Counted from the first letter of the stretch, positions 21,149 to 39,000 are shown. The stretch is 64,000 nucleotides of DNA from Cotesia glomerata (GCF_020080835.1 NC_058159.1:19750474-19814473); one strand, 5' to 3'. The notes: a model not told the origin generated them from the letters alone. Made by a program: numbers and translations.

Positions 21149-23692
21149 GGATACTACAGCTCAATCTCAAACATTGTGAGGCAGCGCATGACCTGCTCAT
21201 GCAATCCGTGCGAGAATTAGAGCTTGACTTGGTACTAATAGCAGAGCCGTATAAACACCTGAGTACCCAACCCTGGGAATCTGATACTAAACGTATGTTT
21301 GATAGCATTCTGGGAAATATCAAACGACCAGAACTTCAAGAGACCAATCAAGCAGTCTAACATCGTTGGTTGGAAGGTGAAATCTTTTGACCCAGAAGCA
21401 TTGCTAATAGCCCTCGATGGTGATCCGATCAACACTGGATGTGCAGAACAACATACTAAGGACCTGATGAGGAGAGTAACACATGCTTGTGATGCCAGTA
21501 TGCCTCGTAAACGTGGCATAAATTCGAGACCTTCGGTGCATTGGTGGAACGACCACATCAGCGTCCTCCATAAAGAGTGTCATAGAGAGTGAAGAATCTC
21601 CCAGCGCGGCTATCAACGGCTTAACTCAGTGGAGCTGATCGCAGAGTACAAAAAGGCGCGTCGTGAACTGAATAAAGCCATCAAAGAGAGCAAAAGAAGA
21701 TGCTGGAAAGAGCTTATATACGAGGTGGATAAAGACGTGTGGGGTAGGCCTTATAAGGTGGTTATGACCCACCTGAAAAAACAACAAATGCCATTACCTA
21801 CGTGTCCTCAACTTCTTCAGAAAATCGTCACTGCACTGTTCCCACAGCAACGCAACTTCGATTACCAGTTGGCGCCAGGCGAACTGGACGACATTCCACC
21901 TGTCACTGAAGAAGAACTGCTGGAGGCCTGTAACCGTGTAGGGAATAATAAAGCGCCGGGATTGGACGGAATCCCTAATATAGCCTTGAAAACCATCATA
22001 AAGGCAGCTCCAACATTATTCCTCGACGCTTATAATGCATGCCTCAAGGAAGGGACTTTTCCTCGTAAGTAGAAACAGCAACGATTGGTACTGTTACCTA
22101 AAGGGAAGAAACCACCAGAAGAACCGTCATCTTACCGACCACTTTGCATGCTAGATACGGCGGGTAAGATATTTGAGCACATAATTCACCAGAGAATTGA
22201 AGCAGTAGTCGACCCACTCCTGGCAGACAATCAGTATGGATTCCGGAAAGGACGATCAACCCTGGACGCAATCAAACAGGTTGTTGATTCGGCCAAGGAA
22301 GCAATCGCAGGAACCAGATGGAAAGGTGGAACGAAGAAGTATTGCCTGGTGGCGACACTAGACATCAGAAACGCCTTCAACTCCGCCAATTGGAAATGCA
22401 TCATGCAGGCCCTCCAAGAGAAGAATGTACCAGAATACCTGCTTAAGATCGTAGCAAGCTACTTTGAAAACAGGGTCCTGAAGTATGACACGAAGAACGG
22501 TCCGAGGGAGTATGATATTACTGGAGGGGTACCACAAGGTTCAGTTCTAGGCCCGCTCCTGTGGAACATTATGTATGACGGTCTATTAAGACTAACTCTG
22601 CTAAGAAACGTCAAACTCGTAGCATATGCAGATGACGTAGCCGTAGTGATCGTTGCCAAACACCTTGAAGAGATAAATCATAAGTTCGATCTCACTTTTG
22701 AGCACGTTCACCGGTGGATGGACGCAGTGAACCTGCAACTGGCGCAAAACAAGACTGAGGCAGTACTTATTACCAGCAGAAAAGTGGTAGAGACCATTAA
22801 GCTGAAAGTCGGCGAACAAGAAATCACATCACAACCTTATGTCCGATATTTGGGAGTGATGCTTGATGCCCGACTCAACTTCAAGCAGCAAGTGAAACAT
22901 GTCAGTGCCAAAGCGTCAGTAGTAAGGGCTAGTCTCGCACGACTGATGCCGAACGTCGGAGGCCCAAAACAGAGCAGGAGGCTATTATTGTCATCAGTAG
23001 TCACATCAGTGCTCACTTACGGAATATCCATTTGGGCCGACGCATTAAAGACGCAAGAATCATGGAGAAAGGCTGGACCAGTATATCGACTGAGTGCCCT
23101 ACGAGTAGCTAGCGCCTTCCGCACAATATCAGAGGAAGCAGTGTGTGTTATTTTCGGTACTCTGCCTCTCAGAGTCCTAGCTGAGGAAAGACGGAACCTA
23201 TATCAACGAAAAAGGTCAACCACACTGAGCCCTGAAGAACTTAGAAGGGAAGAACGGCAACACAGCATCGCAAGATGGCAACAAGACTGGAATGCTTCAG
23301 AGAAAGGTCGGTGGACGTACCGTCTCATACCTCGGATTGATGTGTGGTTCAGCCGGAGTCTCGGTGAAATCAACTATTATTTAACGCAGATGTTATCAGG
23401 ACACGGATGTTACCGGAAGTATCTTCACCGCTTTAAGCACGATGATACCCCAGAGTGCCCGTCCTGTCCAGGAGTCAATGAAGATGCGGAGCATGTTTTC
23501 TTTGTGTGTCCACGTTTCAACCAACATCGCGATGAGTTAGAGAAGATTCTGAAAAAGAGAACCCAACCAGAGTCAATAGTAGAAGCAATGTTATCGTCAG
23601 AAGCTGCCTGGGACACCACAAGCACTTTTGCTACAAAAGTGCTTACAGAGTTGCGATCCATTGAGAGAAAAAGAGCGAAAGACAGAATCTAG
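21145..23692 (+). pseudogene. R1-clade LINE ORF2 with endonuclease deletion and mostly intact RT
   Basis: It starts MRILQLNLKHC at the ATGA overlap. After WESD (about 21283) it jumps to the sequence that normally follows the endonuclease SDH motif, removing the GDFN and SDH catalytic parts (roughly 125 codons). Stops follow at 21358, 21590 and 22070 (WKQQR with TGG changed to TAG). The longest part, 22085-23692, is open for 535 residues. It carries RT motifs NQYGFRKGRSTLDAI, LDIRNAFNSANW, GGVPQGSVLGPLLWN and VAYADDVAVVIV (about 22620), and the C-terminal CPSCPGVNEDAEHVFFVC knuckle. Confidence 0.9.
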
Positions 23693-23948
23693 AAGGAAGA
23701 AATAACATCTTAGCCACCAGAAGGAAGAGCGGCAGCTAATTCCTCCCCCCGCGAAGAAATGCCTTACGGCGGTACCATGGGGGATCAGAGGATAGAAGAG
23801 AAAGGGGTTTAGGGTTTAGTGGGTAGGGGCGTCAGCGTCGAGTTTTAGTATGACGCTGCGTCGAGTCGCCACATATCCAGGCCAAACAGCTATGCCTAGA
23901 ATCCGTAAAAAGGATTCCCCCCCCCTAAAAAAAAAAAAAAAAAAAAAA

Positions 23949-24118
23949 CACAAACACACACACACACACACAGACATACGGACACCACCGCGGAAACATT
24001 CAGGAAGGCTTCCTAGGACCTAAAAACATCAACATCCGTTGAAAACTCGATTTTCGAAAAACAGGGTAAGACGAATAACTTCCCGATTTTTGAAAATTTT
24101 CAATTTCCTTAGCGGAAA
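23949..24118 (-). repeat. TTAACTTCCCGC-family remainder downstream of LINE copy 3
   Basis: CA tract (23949-23972), then GGACACCACCGCGGAAACATT and the terminal AACTTCCCGATTTTTGAAAATT/CCTTAGCGGAAAG part. It is the partner of 19860-20236. Confidence 0.7.
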
Positions 24119-24126
24119 GTTTACAA

Positions 24127-24586
24127 TTTTTGAATTAAGAAAACAAATAGAACGAAACGTCTGTCCACGATCGGATTGGTCTAAAAACTTTCTATATTTG
24201 TCCAAGTTTTCTTGAGAATTTTTTCAAAAAAATCTAAGGGGTCATACATTTCGAAAAAATGTTTTTTTTTCTTAAAACTTAAAAAAAAATAGGAATAAAT
24301 CAAAGGAGATCAAAGAGGTATTTTTTTCTTAAAAGAGCATTAAAAAACAAAAATTTTGAAAAAAACGGGACCCCGATAGTTGTATTTTTCGCGAAGTTAT
24401 AGCTCTTTCAAAAAAAAAAATTTGAATTTTGGAAAAAATCAATATCTCAGAAACGCGTGGTCAAAACAATTTGGAGAAATTCATGAAGGTGTTCTTTGAT
24501 ATTATTGAAAACATATAAAATTTTCAAAAAAATTGGAGAGGTCGACCTAAAAAAGTGGCCGATTTGGTATGAAATGCCCCATATGT
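24127..24586 (-). repeat. Right arm of the 18.3/24.1-kb inverted repeat
   Basis: Inverse complement of 18325-18787, ending GGTATGAAATGCCCCATATG. The two arms bracket LINE copy 3 and its host repeat. Confidence 0.7.
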
Positions 24587-24874
24587 ATCTTATAAAATAG
24601 TTCATTATTAATTGTTTAATCTATTGATAATATCTTTTTAATTAATATTTTATCAAAAATAATATTAATTACATGAATTAAAAGACTTACAAATATTGTA
24701 GTACAAAACTAGATTTTGTTTCCAATAAAATTACGGAAAATTATTAAAATGGTCTATAATATAAATTTAAAAAAATATGGATATAATTAATTGATTTGAT
24801 AATCAAAATGATTAAGCTTGTATTAAAAAATTATGAACTTAATAAAAAGATACCTAAATATAATAGATAAAGTT

Positions 24875-25004
24875 AGAGCCTCAGTAGCTGCTTATGTATC
24901 AGTACATGCTCACTCCATGTATTTGTATATCTATATTTGTGAATCTAGATATACAAATATATGGGGTGAGCATGTACTGGTATATGAGCAGCTACTAGGG
25001 CTTT
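24875..25004 (+). other. Long intronic hairpin, 59-bp stem and 12-nt loop
   Basis: 24875-24933 pairs with 24946-25004 with only eight differences, all transitions. In a + strand transcript, seven of them would be G-U wobbles and one a C-A mismatch. The hairpin lies within the Mitf intron in the sense direction. It could be a tiny foldback MITE or a precursor of small RNAs. I see no clear target-site duplication and no known miRNA that I can name. Confidence 0.6.
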
Positions 25005-26608
<1,604 letters not shown>

Positions 26609-26627
26609 GTATAAAGTATAATAATAA

Positions 26628-28481
26628 AGTACAAATGAGGGGTCTTCCAAGGTGATTCCTTGAGCCCTCTGCTGTTTTGCATCTCACTGCTGCCTATATC
26701 TGTTGCTCTCCGTAAAACTCGTGGGTACTCTGTGGGGCCTCCGGGTGATCGAAAATACTCGATTACCCATCTGCTTTATATGGATGACCTGAAGCTTTAT
26801 AGTGCTGATGAAGATCATCTACAGGCGGCTCTTAACATCGTAGCAGAGTACACGCGGGATGTCGGAATGTCTTTTGGGTTGGACAAGTGTGCGGTCGTAC
26901 ATCTGGCGAGGGGTAAGTGCTCTGTTACGGGTGATGATGTCGAGTTGGTAGATGGGAGCGTTTTAAGACAATTAGACGCCGGAGAGTTGTATAGATATCT
27001 AGGAATGGAAGAGCACCGCATGCATGCGGTCTCCGAAGTCCAAGCAACTCTCCGTAGCGAGTATGTTAGGAGACTCCGGAAAATTTGGTCCTCCGAACTT
27101 TCCGGTAAAAATAAAGTCTCCGCTTCTAATATGCTCGCTGTCCCAGTCTTACTATACTCATTCGGTGTCTTAAAATGGGCCCGAAAGGATCTGCGAGATC
27201 TCGACATCAAAACCCGTAAGACTATCAACATGAACCGGAGCATGCACCCCAATTCATCAGTCGCCAGATTATACCTCTCCCGGTCCATCGGTGGGAGAGG
27301 TCTGCAGAGTTTGGAGCGGCTGCATGATCGTTTGGTCCTGGGTTTAACACACGAAGTTGTCAATTTCACTGCAGACGAGGATGACTTTCTTTTGCAAATT
27401 GTTCATAAACATGAGAATGCGCATAAGGGGTCGTTCTTGTATAAGGCAGCTATATATGCAGCAAGAACCCTTGGTCTTGGAGAGATAAACGCTCTTATGG
27501 AACTCCGAAAGGAGGAATTCAAGAGCGTCATCAGGAACGCCGAGGAAAAACTACTCCTAGGCGAACTGATGGACAAGTCCATGCACAGCGTGTTCTTCAA
27601 ACACGTGCGTGATCATGGCTTGTCCACCCAGCTGACGTTTTCCTTCTTAAAGTCAGCTGGCCTACTGTCCGAGACTGAAGGGTTCATATTTGCTTGCCAA
27701 GATGGTGTCATTAACACTCTAGAATACCGTAGCAAGGTGCTCCAGGTGCAGCTTCTGGACACGTCATGTAGGATGTGTAAACAACACCCGGAGACGCTCA
27801 TGCACCTTTTGTCAGCATGTCCTGTGCTGGCGAGAGGTGCATATATCCAGCGTCACAACGCTGCCCTGAGAGTACTGTACTACTATCTTCGTCATTACTA
27901 CGGTATTGATATGACACCAGTGCTGCCTTATCTGCCAGGAGATATTCCCCAGGTTGTTGAGAATGACAGTTGCAAAATTTATTGGAACATGCCGTTTGCA
28001 ACAACTCTGCGGATAGATCACAACAAACCTGATATTGTGCTCTTCGACAAGGCTACTCGTGACATTTATGTCATTGAGTTCTCGGCCCCGGCTGAATACA
28101 ACATCTCAGCCAAAGAAGAGCACAAAAGACAAATATATCAGGATCTCCTGTTTGAAATTGGCAAATTTTACCCAGGTTACCGTGTCAAGCTCGTCGTCCT
28201 GATTGTTGGCGTCCTCGGAGGGATGAAACAGTCTTTTGTATCCTCACTTGCCAGAGTTCCAGCTTGCTCATCAAAAGCTGAATTCTTGGCGGTCAGGATG
28301 CAGAAGGCTGTCATACTAGGTTCCCATTCGTCTACTTAGGAAAATGACTTTGGCCTGCTGTGATCACTAACCGCCTTGTTGTGCGGAGTGGTCCAGCAGT
28401 AATGGATGGAGCTCAGGCTGGGCCCTCGGAGAATCGGACTCCGGGGACAACCCCCCTGAGCATTTAATAACATTTAATAAC

Positions 28482-28482
<1 letters not shown>
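26628..28482 (+). mobile_element. Dong/R4-like non-LTR retrotransposon, copy 1 (5' truncated)
   Basis: Homology to copy 2 starts at AGTACAAATGAGGGG in the reverse transcriptase and runs through the stop and a 3' UTR of about 140 bp. That UTR ends in CATTTAATAACATTTAATAAC and merges into (TAA)n. TAA arrays on both sides and the R4/Dong-type protein fit the known preference of Dong for TAA repeats. Confidence 0.88.
26636..28339 (+). pseudogene. Dong/R4-like polyprotein, C-terminal half (RT palm to restriction-like endonuclease)
   Basis: An open frame begins at the RT motif VFQGDSLSPLLFCISLLPIS and contains YMDDLKLY, the R2/R4-group version of the catalytic box. The thumb region, a Cys/His knuckle (CRMCKQHPETLMHLLSACP) and a restriction-like endonuclease core (KPDIVLF...DIYVIEFSAP) follow. 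Everything upstream of RT is missing, so it cannot be autonomous. The last residues differ from copy 2 because of a small indel before the stop (GSHSST against GSLRLLRKMT). Confidence 0.9.

Positions 28483-28556
<74 letters not shown>
28483..28556. repeat. (TAA)n at the 3' end of Dong-like copy 1
   Basis: About 24 TAA units directly after the LINE 3' UTR. A short (AAT)n(ATT)n palindrome follows at 28571-28613. Confidence 0.9.
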
Positions 28557-28587
28557 GTTAAAAAATGGAAATAATAATAATAATAAT

Positions 28588-30215
28588 TATTATTATTATT
28601 ATTATTATTATTATCATTTTTAAATTATTGAGTATTGAAGATTAGATTTGAATTTATAATTATCTCAATTACAAAAAAATGTAAAAATTCATGTAAAATT
28701 AAAGTTTCAATTGATAATTTAGTTTGTTAATCTAAGCCAAAGAGTATTTGCGGCTTATTTATATAAAATTTTATTGATGCTGCTAGATATTGTATTATAA
28801 GTGATACTTTAATTGATTTATATTGAAACTTTATAAACATTCAATTTCTGCGGGAAAAATACAAACTTTGAATTGAAAATTTTTTTAATAACAAATAATG
28901 TTAAAATTTTTTTTTAATATAAAATCCCGAGAATTAATTATTAAATAACTTCCCATATGTATTTTTCTAAATATATTTTCTTTTAATTCAATTGCATTTA
29001 TTACTTAGAGTCAATACTTAAAAGAGCTAGAATTGTTTGATTTTGCTTTCTTCGAAAAAGTCAGCTGATCAAGATCTGATTAATTCTGTTCGAGCAATGT
29101 ACAGATACTACAAATGTCTTGATGATTGTTGCCTGTAGGTGGCACTAGTTGTTAATTAAGCGAAGTTTGAAACGATGATATTTCTTACAAAATACGAATA
29201 TTATTTATAAGTTTACGAATTGTGATATTTACTAACAACAATATGATATTGACTCTAAATAATAATTATAATAACGACAATATTAACAATGACAATAAGG
29301 ATGATACTAAAAATATTTATAATGGTAAAAATAAATTGATAATACGATTTATTATTATTATTATCATTGATATTGTTTTTAAATTATTAAGTATTAAAGT
29401 ATTAAATTTAAATTTACAACTATCACAACTACAAAAATGTAAAAATTTTTTTAAAATATATGTAAAATTAAAAGCTTACCATTGATCATTTAGTTTATCA
29501 ATCTAAGCTAAAGAATGTTCGCGGCTTATTGATATAAAATTTTATCAATGCTGCTAGATATTGTACGAAAAGTGATACTTTAAATGATTTATATTGAAAC
29601 TTTATAAACATTCAATTTCCGCGGGAAAAATACAAACTTTGAATTAAAAATTTTTTTAAAAACAAAAAATCTTAAAATATTTTTTTTAATATAAAATCCC
29701 AAGGATTAATTATTAAATAACTTTCGATCTGTATTTTTCTAAATATATTTTCTTCTCATTCAGTTGCATTTATTAACTAGAGTCAATATTTAAGGGCCAG
29801 TTTTTCAATCCAGGATAAAATTTTATCTAATGATGAAAATATGTCTATATATTTCATATATATAAATATACTGGCAATAATAATTTCATCCTGGATAAAA
29901 TTTTATCTTGATTTGAAAAACTGGCCCTAAAAGAGCTAGAATTGTTTGATTTTGCTTTCTTCGGAAGCTTAAGTCAGCTGATCAAGATCTGAGTAATTCT
30001 GTTCGAGCAATGTACAGATACTACAACGTCTTGATGATTGTTGCCTGTAGGTGGCACTACTTGTTAATTGAGCGAAGTTTGAAACGATGATATTCCTTAC
30101 ATAATACGAATATTGTTTATAAGTTTACGAATTGTGATCTTTACTAACATCAATATGATAATGACACTAAATAATAAAAAAAATAATAATAATAAAGATG
30201 ATATTGAAAATAATT
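28588..30215 (+). repeat. Tandem duplication of a unit of about 760 bp
   Basis: 28588-29349 and 29350-30215 are diverged direct copies. Shared blocks include CGGCTTATTTATATAAAATT, CATTCAATTTCYGCGGGAAA and GTTGCCTGTAGGTGGCACTA. The second copy is longer only because it contains the MITE at 29794-29927. Short ORFs at 29222 and 30113 are the corresponding AT-rich ends of the two units and look non-coding. Confidence 0.8.
29794..29927. mobile_element. 134-bp PIF/Harbinger-like MITE with TAA duplication
   Basis: The terminal inverted repeats begin with 15 perfect bases, GGGCCAGTTTTTCAA, and continue with minor differences for about 35 bp. TAA is present on both sides (29791-29793, 29928-29930). 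The paralogous duplicate at 29019-29021 has a single TAA and no insert, giving a clean empty site. No coding sequence. Confidence 0.85.
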
Positions 30216-31389
30216 TTACACGGAAAAAAGTAAACTGTAAAATTCACTCGGATTCCGGTTACTTTTTACAGTTTCAAACTTTACAGCGGACATCGGGGTA
30301 GCAAAAATGTAAATATTACAAATCTCAATGTAGAAAGTATAAAAGCCACAATTTATAATTTAATATCCAAAATAAGTGATTAGTAGCGGTCACTATTGTA
30401 AATAAAAACTCTCTCATGTTGGAAAATTACAGTTTCAAACAGTAAAAATTGCCGTTTCAATGTGTAGTCTATTCTATCGTACCCAGTAAATTGTGACTAT
30501 GACTATAGTGAATAACAACAGTGGGGTTCATAAATTTTACAGTTTCAAGCAGTAAAAATCGCCATTTTAATATGTATTTTATAATATCACGCCAAGTAAT
30601 TTTTAACAATAATAATAGTAAATAACAACTCTGACTATTTAAATTTTATAGTTTTAAATATTATTTTCGGATATAATTTATTAAATTTGCTGTCGGGATT
30701 AACAAAAAAATTAACAATAAAAAAAAACAATTGATAAAAATTTTTTTTTTTTATTTTGTCTTTTTCTTGTTTTTGTTTTTTTTTTAATTCATATTTTTTT
30801 TTTTTACATTTTTTATTTTCGGAGTTTTTTAGAGGAGCTGGAGGAGGGGGGATAAGGTTTCAATCACATGCGCATTCATTCATTGTGAAGAAGTTTTACG
30901 CTTGCCTTAAAAATAAATTCAGAATAATATTGCCCTAACCGAGTTTCGAATAGTAACCCTAACGCACGCGAGACTATCACCTAACCGCAACGCTATACGA
31001 ACGTTGGAGGAACACTTTTGTCAGGAGTTTTATTAACCATGTATTTCTGGCTATCTTGGCAGTGTTAGTGTCTCGTGCCGAGTATACGTTGAAAATATGA
31101 AATATCTTCGTTTATATTTAAAAACTATTTACTGACAATAATTATATAAAAATTAATCAATTAATAATAACTATACTCATAATATTAATTATAATAAAAA
31201 ACAATACCAATAATTTAGTTTTGGAACTTGAATAAAAAATAAAACAAAGAGACTATTCTTAACACAGAAGGATTATTTCATTCGTGCGGTGATATTGATT
31301 AATAAAATTATTATGCGATGATGATTGTAATTTTTCTGTAACTTGGAATACCTCAACAAAATATTATTAATAGTAATAATGATGACAAC
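30216..31389. other. No gene; fragments of a repeat family and a possible tRNA-like remnant
   Basis: ACACGGAAAAAAGTAAACTG at about 30219 recurs inverted at 48714-48737, and GTTTCAAACAGTAAAAATTG at about 30431 recurs in similar form at 46574. A minus-strand stretch at about 30936-31008 has weak box A-like (TAGCGTTGCGGTTAGG) and box B-like (ATTCGAAACTC) sequences at tRNA-like spacing. It does not fold into a convincing cloverleaf. Confidence 0.35.
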
Positions 31390-35249
<3,860 letters not shown>

Positions 35250-35780
35250 AATAATAATAATAATGATAATCATAATTATAATAAATCTTTTATTGTTTAA
35301 TTATTAAAAACAAAATAATACATATTTAAAATTAAGATGAAGAGCCCTAGCGAATTTGGTCACCCTGAAAAAATACCCAAAATATCCGATAAATTTCGGT
35401 ATAATTTCGGTCATTTTTTGGTAAAATTTTAAAAACATACTCAAATTATACTCAAATAATTCTTCTATTTTGAGTATATTTGTGAAAATTTCATACCCAA
35501 ATGATACCTATCGATTTTTTTTTTAAATTAATACGCTTAATGAAATGATACTTCAATGTATCTAATATCAACTATATAGAATCAAATAAATAAGGAACTA
35601 ATGAGAAAAAAGTCAAATAAATTTTTATTCAAATTTTATAACTTTTTATTATTCATTAGTTTTTTTTTGCATTTAAGCTTTGACAAGAGTACATAAGAAA
35701 ATATTATATTAAACGTAATAAAAAATATTCATAAAAAAAATTATATTATTCATAATAAGGATGATTAAAATTTCAACTTT

Positions 35781-36089
35781 TTAAATTGACTTTGCCCTGC
35801 TTTGCCGGTTCTGAGCTGTCCTAGATTTTTTCTGTTTCTTTCGAGCAAGCCGATCATTTTTCAGAAAATCAGTAACCCATTTATATACATTATGCTCAGG
35901 ATTTTGTTTTCTGGTATGCTTCAAAAATCGTGTTCTTTGTAGAGCATAACAGAGATGGATAATATCATTATAATTTTGAGAGCTCACAATCATTGCATTC
36001 GGAAATCTTTTATTTTGTCTTATTATCAGCCTATCACGTTCTTCCTCAGTCCAGTATGCTCTCATTAATCTTTTTGCACGCAAGCTCAT
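35781..36089 (-). CDS. Basic 102-residue ORF overlapping the accessory gene stop
   Basis: It starts at an ATG overlapping the stop of the five-exon gene (ATGA, 36089-36086). It encodes a charged protein with WTEEERDRLIIRQNKRFPNA, a middle segment NYNDIIHLCYALQRTRFLKH and a lysine/arginine-rich tail. I do not recognise the family. Because it follows the other gene directly in another frame, it may be that gene's original C-terminus moved out of frame by a one-base change or by alternative splicing. A separate cistron is also possible. Confidence 0.5.
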   Translation of the reverse strand: MSLRAKRLMRAYWTEEERDRLIIRQNKRFPNAMIVSSQNYNDIIHLCYALQRTRFLKHTRKQNPEHNVYKWVTDFLKNDRLARKKQKKSRTAQNRQSRAKSI

Positions 36090-39000
36090 TCTTTTGCTAA
36101 CAAAGCTCTTAAAAAATTTTTAGCATCTAGGAGAATTCCTTCAATTCTAACCTGAAATAAAATTAAAAAATGAATTAAGAACATACCGACAATAAGTGAA
36201 GTGTAAAGTAATATACGCACTTTTCCGTTTGTTGATGATGGCCGCCCAAGATTGTGTTGTTTAATAATTTTTTCTACATCAGAAATCATTCTCTTTCGAA
36301 ATAATTTAAATCCGTGACGTAATTCTGATTTACTGACCATTTCATCTAAATCATTTGAGCTACGTGAACTTGAAGATCTGCTTGAACTTGAAGAGCTACG
36401 CGAAGTTAAATTAGAATTAGGTGAACTGGACGATTGTCTTGATCTAGATGGAGATCGTGGTGATCTTAAAGCCTCTTGATTGTAACGATGATTTGATGTA
36501 TCGGCATTGGCCCTAGATGTTCTGTATGGTTTAGATGGTTCTGACTGGGAAGCTCCTCGTTTATTTCCATGAGCTGATCTGTGAGCATGCGTTTTTGATG
36601 ACGTTCTTACATTCAAAGAATAAGGTGTCCGGGTTCTGGGATTGTCTCCAGAAGTCGATCTACTAGCAGATTGCTTAGATGAAATGCTTTGACGCGATGA
36701 GTGAGATTGAGGAGTTTTAGAAGTTTCTCGCTGAAGCGGTGGAGAAGTATTTTGTTGACTCGACGTGCTCAGTTGCGATGAGCGAGATTCTGGAGTTGTA
36801 GAAAATTCTTGCCGGAGCAATCTACGGATACGTTGGCCAGATGATGTGCTTTGACCTGATAAGTGAGATCGAGGAGTTTTAGAAGTTTCTCGCTGAAGCA
36901 ATCGAGGAGTACTTCGTTGAGTTGGCGTGCTCAGTTGTGATGAGCGAGATTCTGAACCTATAGAAAATTCTTGCTGGAGCGATCTAGGGATACGTTGGCC
37001 AGATGATGTGCTTTGACGTGATGAGTGAGATGGTGGAGTTGTAAGAACTTCCTGCTGAATCAAGCTGGGACGATCTTGAGGCGGGTTTTGATGCATCAAA
37101 TGAGATTGGAGAGTTTTGAAAGGTTCTCGACGAGTCGATATTGAAGTATGTTTGGGCAAAATGTTTTCTATTAATGGTGGAGAGAAAGGAGTTCTTGAAG
37201 ACTCTTCATAAGAAGATTCTGTTCTTGGTACTGTTAGTACGCTCAATAGCTGAGTCATATTACGACCTGAATTTTCCCCATTGTTTAAGTTCTCCTGTTG
37301 ACAAACAAATGAAAAAATTATTATGATACTTACTGATGATGAATAAATCGATTACATGAGATCATTAAACAAAATTATACCATTTAAGTAAATAAATGTT
37401 GTTTTCAGTCAAATGCACCATTACAATTAGTTATAAATTATTGTAAGAAGAGTACCAATTTATGAAAGAAAAAAGTTTTTCGTGCATGATAATTATTATT
37501 TATATCCATACTTATAGATATATTAATAAATTCTAAAATATAAATGTGTGAAAAAAAAAATATAAAAAATACCTGTCCACATTCATTGATATTTTTTTTT
37601 AATGGCTATCCATTTATGGTTTTTACTTTTAAAAATATCATTTCAGTTTTAGTTTCTCATTTATTAACACATTATTGTTTTCTAACGACGTGTCTTATAC
37701 AATTTCTAAATCTTTTAGTTTCAATTTAACATATCGTTTGATTGACTACGCTACCGCAATTCAAATCATCTCCGAAAAATTAAATGAGATTCTAATTATG
37801 AAATATTTTACTTTACAAAAAAAATATTTCAACTGATATGGTACTTTTTTATGTTTTATTTCTCATATAATCAATAAAAGTGCAGTGAAAACGAAGTCAA
37901 GCAATACACCACTTATTTCAATAATCAGAAAAGTCTATCGAATAATAACCTATCGATATCAGCAATCGATTAAGAAGCGATAGATAAATATTGTTATTTG
38001 ATATTTCCATCAATAAAACATGTTGATGGTCATACTGACATAGGTTAACAACGATTGTAACAAAATTAGTAGTAATAATTTTTGTCTGTTTGTGATAATA
38101 ACTTACATAGAGTTTCTAAAATTATAGAGCCATTCTTTGTCTGATCAAATAAGAGAATTTTTCGATCAATTTTCATTTCTGTTTAAGTTTGATGTAATCA
38201 TCTATAAAAATGACTATTCACTGCAAGAATTTTAAATGCAATGGTATTTAGTCCTTATTGATACCCACTTTAACAGCAGAAATTAATTTTTTTTTCTTTC
38301 CTGAGAATGTATATTAATAATATAAAAATAATTATTTTTAATGGGAGATTTATAATTATCCATGATTAAGATTGTCAATATAATCATTATTGGTTGAAAA
38401 ATTAAAATATCAATCAGTTAATTAATTTTGCAGCAAACTCTGAAAAATTACTTTGAAAATTTGACTTCCCGTATATTAATCTTCTTTTTAATTGTTAAAC
38501 CTTTTATTAAAAAGCAGTAAAAAGGTAAAACCTTTGGAAAATTTTTGCTAACAGTGATGCTTACCTTTTGCATTGGAATATTGTTGGAAATATTATTGTT
38601 CTCTTTGTCAGCATTCAAAAGTTCCATAATGGCATTGTCACTCGTTACAACTGACTTGGCTCGGGCCGTTTTCTCCGCTTTCTGGAATAAAAATAATGTT
38701 ATATTTTATATAAGGTTAATAAATATATTCAGTAGATCATAAATATCAATAAAAATACTTGGAATGATTTTTTTTTAGTTTGGCTCTCTTTGATAAGTTG
38801 TCGTTGATTAGATTTTTGCGGAACGATCTTGCTTCGAGTTCTTGATTCGTATGGCGTTAAACTCAATTTTTTCCTTATCTGAATTCTTTTTTTACTAGCA
38901 GATCTTTGATAACTCAACAAGTCTCGCTTTGTCTCTGTAAGATAAACATTATTTGATATGTTACTATAATTTTTTAATATTATAATTGTATTTCTCAATT

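Larger units (their letters stand above)
20237..23948 (+). mobile_element. R1-clade non-LTR retrotransposon, copy 3 (5' truncated)
   Basis: The copy begins within gag at an A-run shared with the target repeat and ends with the conserved 3' UTR, the hairpin GAATCC-GTAAAAA-GGATTC (23899-23917) and an A-tail (23927-23948). (CA)n follows at 23949-23972. The 3' end therefore sits in CA repeats like copy 1, while the 5' junction is at A-run microhomology. Confidence 0.85.

Noticed and set aside
30936..31008. A tRNA on the minus strand
   Set aside because: Box A- and B-like stretches are present, but no consistent cloverleaf can be drawn.
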